The translations under genes and the position numbers were made by a program. A stretch of 64,000 nt of DNA from Spirosoma arboris (GTDB lineage Bacteria; Bacteroidota; Bacteroidia; Cytophagales; Spirosomataceae), in assembly GCF_009754945.1 (NCBI RefSeq), contig NZ_WPIN01000002.1, forward strand, positions 682,001-746,000, given 5' to 3'. Below the pieces are notes generated by a model. It saw nothing but the letters and a program-made list of their open reading frames with translations. It did not search any database and was not told where the DNA came from. Positions 62,303 to 64,000 of the stretch are shown here, piece after piece. The number at the start of each line of letters is the position of its first letter. Within the stretch, counting starts at the first letter, position 1.

Positions 62303-63559
62303 TTACGAGAAGCGTCTCTTCAAAATTTCAACTAATTCACTTACTTCATCACTGCTCATATCCCACAGATACTGAGAGGCATATCGGTACGATATCAGGT
62401 CCAGCGCCTGCCCATAATTGTTCAGGGTATCGATTTCCTCAACAGCCTGATTGTAAGCGCTCGAATTGCCATTGAAGAGTTGATTAATAAATCGAAACTT
62501 TTGATTCAATGAAATACTCCGGGCAACACTCTCAATAGGTGCACGATGAAAAGTCTCCGCAACTGTAGATGGCTCTGCAGAAGCTGTTTCCCGTAATGTA
62601 TCATTGAGCGAAGGGGGCGTATCTATAGCAATAATTGGCTGCCTGGTTTCCGTAGGCGTTGTAATTGCACCTGTTTGCAATTGAGACGGCTGACTAATAG
62701 GTGCTACAGGCTCTGGTCCGGCAGTTGTATCATCAAGAAATTTGACTCCACCTGAACTGGAGTTATCTACTAATTCGGGGGCAGGAGTTGGGTCAGGTTT
62801 AGGGGGTATGGCCGGATTGATCGTTTCGGCTAACGACTCTATCGCAACCAATGGTGCTGGTGGAACTGAAGATTCAATAGCCGTATCGAAGAATGATCGT
62901 AATGGGGCTGCGGGAATGCTATCGGGCACATGGCTACGTAGCAAAGCCGATACATCCATCGGTAATTTCTCCGAAAACTGGGCTACAAATTTATCATACT
63001 GCTCTATCTCATGGCCTTTCTGAGTTAGTGCCTCATCCAAATAAATCAGGGCCTGGTTGACGTAAATAAACGCTTTCCCATTCATGCGTTGCGTGATATG
63101 GGCAGGAATAAATTGATTAATCTTTGTATAGCGCACAATTTGCTTGAGAGCAGCAGCTGTCACCGTAAAGTCGGGTTGACCGCGTAGCACATCATCGAAA
63201 TAAGCACGAGGATCGAAAATCATAATAATGGCTCGTCGCGTAGCATCGGCTAGTAGAGGCTCAAGGTGTTCGCGCCGAACCGAAATATATTGCGACACAA
63301 CGTTCATAAAATTCTGCAATGCTTCCTGTACTTCCTCATTGGTAAAGTCAAAATAAGGACTCCGAAACTTTGCAGCATCTGCCTGCCATTTATCTGATAA
63401 ACTACTGATGATAAATAAGTTAATTTGACTAATAGGAGTGAGCGAAAGAATCTGCCGACCATTCATAGTCGCATGCTGTTGATAGAAATCAGAGGCAATC
63501 CGACGAGCGTAGGATTTACTATATTCAGTAAGGGCGTTGGCGTTAAACTTGTTCGACAT
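62303..63559 (-). CDS. Conserved protein of unknown function with Pro-rich middle
   Basis: The ATG at 63559 gives 418 residues; the frame can be extended 52 codons to a GTG at 63715. The N-terminal about 200 residues are helical and charged (SNKFNANALTEYSKSYARRI). A disordered Pro/Ser/Thr-rich segment (about 210-340) follows, and a C-terminal helical domain of about 70 residues begins ISLNQKFRFINQLFNGNSSA. I recall similar C-terminal domains in other Bacteroidota proteins annotated only as hypothetical. There is no signal peptide or membrane helix. It is divergent from the thymidine kinase gene. Confidence 0.65.
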   Translation of the reverse strand: MSNKFNANALTEYSKSYARRIASDFYQQHATMNGRQILSLTPISQINLFIISSLSDKWQADAAKFRSPYFDFTNEEVQEALQNFMNVVSQYISVRREHLEPLLADATRRAIIMIFDPRAYFDDVLRGQPDFTVTAAALKQIVRYTKINQFIPAHITQRMNGKAFIYVNQALIYLDEALTQKGHEIEQYDKFVAQFSEKLPMDVSALLRSHVPDSIPAAPLRSFFDTAIESSVPPAPLVAIESLAETINPAIPPKPDPTPAPELVDNSSSGGVKFLDDTTAGPEPVAPISQPSQLQTGAITTPTETRQPIIAIDTPPSLNDTLRETASAEPSTVAETFHRAPIESVARSISLNQKFRFINQLFNGNSSAYNQAVEEIDTLNNYGQALDLISYRYASQYLWDMSSDEVSELVEILKRRFS

Positions 63560-63767
63560 TAGGAAAAGCCTTTGTTTTGTAAATATATAACTTTCGGCTA
63601 CAAACCGACTGTTGTCAATAAAGAAATCAAATGCAGCGGGATGCGCTCCATGATTCAGGCCCACTACGGGTAATCCATGTGGATAAATAAAACAATATTC
63701 GTTCCTGTTGTTCACGGTAGGTTGTAATTAGTATAACTAATCTGCACATTTTTACTGCTTTTACCCG

Positions 63768-64000
63768 ATGTTTATTGAACCCTCCCGACGGCGCGATCCA
63801 CCTCACCTGCGAACAGGTTGGATTGAAATAATTTGTGGCTCAATGTTCTCTGGCAAAACCGAAGAATTAATTCGTCGGCTCACGCGGGCTCGTATTGCTA
63901 AGCTAAATGTCCAAATCTTTAAACCTGCTCTGGACACTCGCTACCACGATGAAAATATCGTTTCGCACTCCGAAATGGCCATTCATTCAACACCTGTGCA
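63768..64000 (+). CDS. tdk: Thymidine kinase, 3' end outside the window
   Basis: The ATG at 63768 opens a frame that runs off the window end (77 codons seen). It reads [20 protein letters not shown], with the type II thymidine kinase P-loop GSMFSGKT at about 24-31, followed by [10 protein letters not shown] and [12 protein letters not shown] and the [12 protein letters not shown] region where Asp/Arg contact the nucleotide. It phosphorylates thymidine to dTMP in salvage. The N-terminal tail before GWIEI is about 17 residues. Confidence 0.93.
   Translation, partial: MFIEPSRRRDPPHLRTGWIEIICGSMFSGKTEELIRRLTRARIAKLNVQIFKPALDTRYHDENIVSHSEMAIHSTPV

Noticed and set aside
63560..63715. 52-codon N-terminal extension of the unknown protein at 62303
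   Set aside because: It needs a GTG start and crosses the divergent promoter region. The ATG at 63559 is preceded by an AAGG-like sequence. The extension does read smoothly, so some doubt remains.

Overview
The window looks like chromosomal DNA of a Bacteroidota bacterium of the order Cytophagales. A Spirosoma-like member is my best guess, not a proven one. The evidence is: type IX secretion (T9SS) C-terminal sorting domains ending in SIYPNPs-type modules; a short NuoG without the molybdopterin domain; an 81-residue AtpC; several promoters of the Bacteroidota type (TTTG, about 20 bases, then TAnnTTTG); and few clear Shine-Dalgarno sequences. I see no rRNA, tRNA, CRISPR array, prophage or insertion sequence. 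Almost everything is housekeeping or metabolic, with no strong compositional island.

Layout. 1-4.2 kb: two paralogous secreted Ig-repeat/T9SS proteins, the second with a sialate O-acetylesterase-type SGNH domain. 4.4-12.85 kb: a complex I operon, nuoA-B-C-D-E-F-G-H-I-J, that ends at a terminator without nuoK-N. 12.9-15.2 kb: a secreted LpqC/PHB-depolymerase-like esterase and a thiolase. 15.3-18.8 kb, minus strand: a DoxX-like protein, two short-chain dehydrogenases, an AraC regulator and an ArsR regulator. 19.0-25.2 kb: a tripartite RND efflux operon plus a VOC protein. 25.3-30.4 kb: acyl-CoA dehydrogenase, a GyrI-like protein, a Tat-exported Gfo/Idh/MocA oxidoreductase, a haem-binding protein and a MacB/LolD-like ATPase. 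30.4-35.2 kb, minus strand: a 1006-residue membrane-TPR protein and 4-alpha-glucanotransferase. 35.5-38.9 kb: atpD and atpC split by an exported low-complexity protein, then uridine kinase. 38.9-43.4 kb: a PaaE-like reductase, then nadA and nadB with a degraded toxin-antitoxin pair between them. 43.5-46 kb: a glutamine-synthetase-like enzyme paired with an APH-fold kinase-like protein. 46.1-47.9 kb: an ECF sigma factor, a one-helix membrane protein, a Spy/CnrX-like periplasmic protein and a SCO1/SenC remnant. 48-51.5 kb: a HAD-IIA phosphatase, then acpP-fabF-rnc. 51.8-64 kb: HtrA, Gmd, a SPOR lipoprotein, MurB, a ROK kinase, an SDR, MlaE/MlaF-like ABC subunits, an HhH/outer-membrane-barrel protein, a conserved protein of unknown function, and the 5' end of thymidine kinase.

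The most striking signal not explained by genes is the series of long, nearly perfect palindromes at gene boundaries. They fall into at least two structural classes. Two of them (15260-15344 and 29016-29106) are diverged copies of one element whose arms carry an inner stem with compensatory base changes. Others are C-poor on their left arm and essentially perfect over 12 to 38 bp; the one between the mlaE and mlaF homologues is a 68-bp palindrome with no loop. A second signal is a shared AGTATGC-N2-GCATACT operator, found in front of both fatty-acid beta-oxidation genes (thiolase and acyl-CoA dehydrogenase), although they lie 11 kb apart. No matching regulator gene lies in the window.
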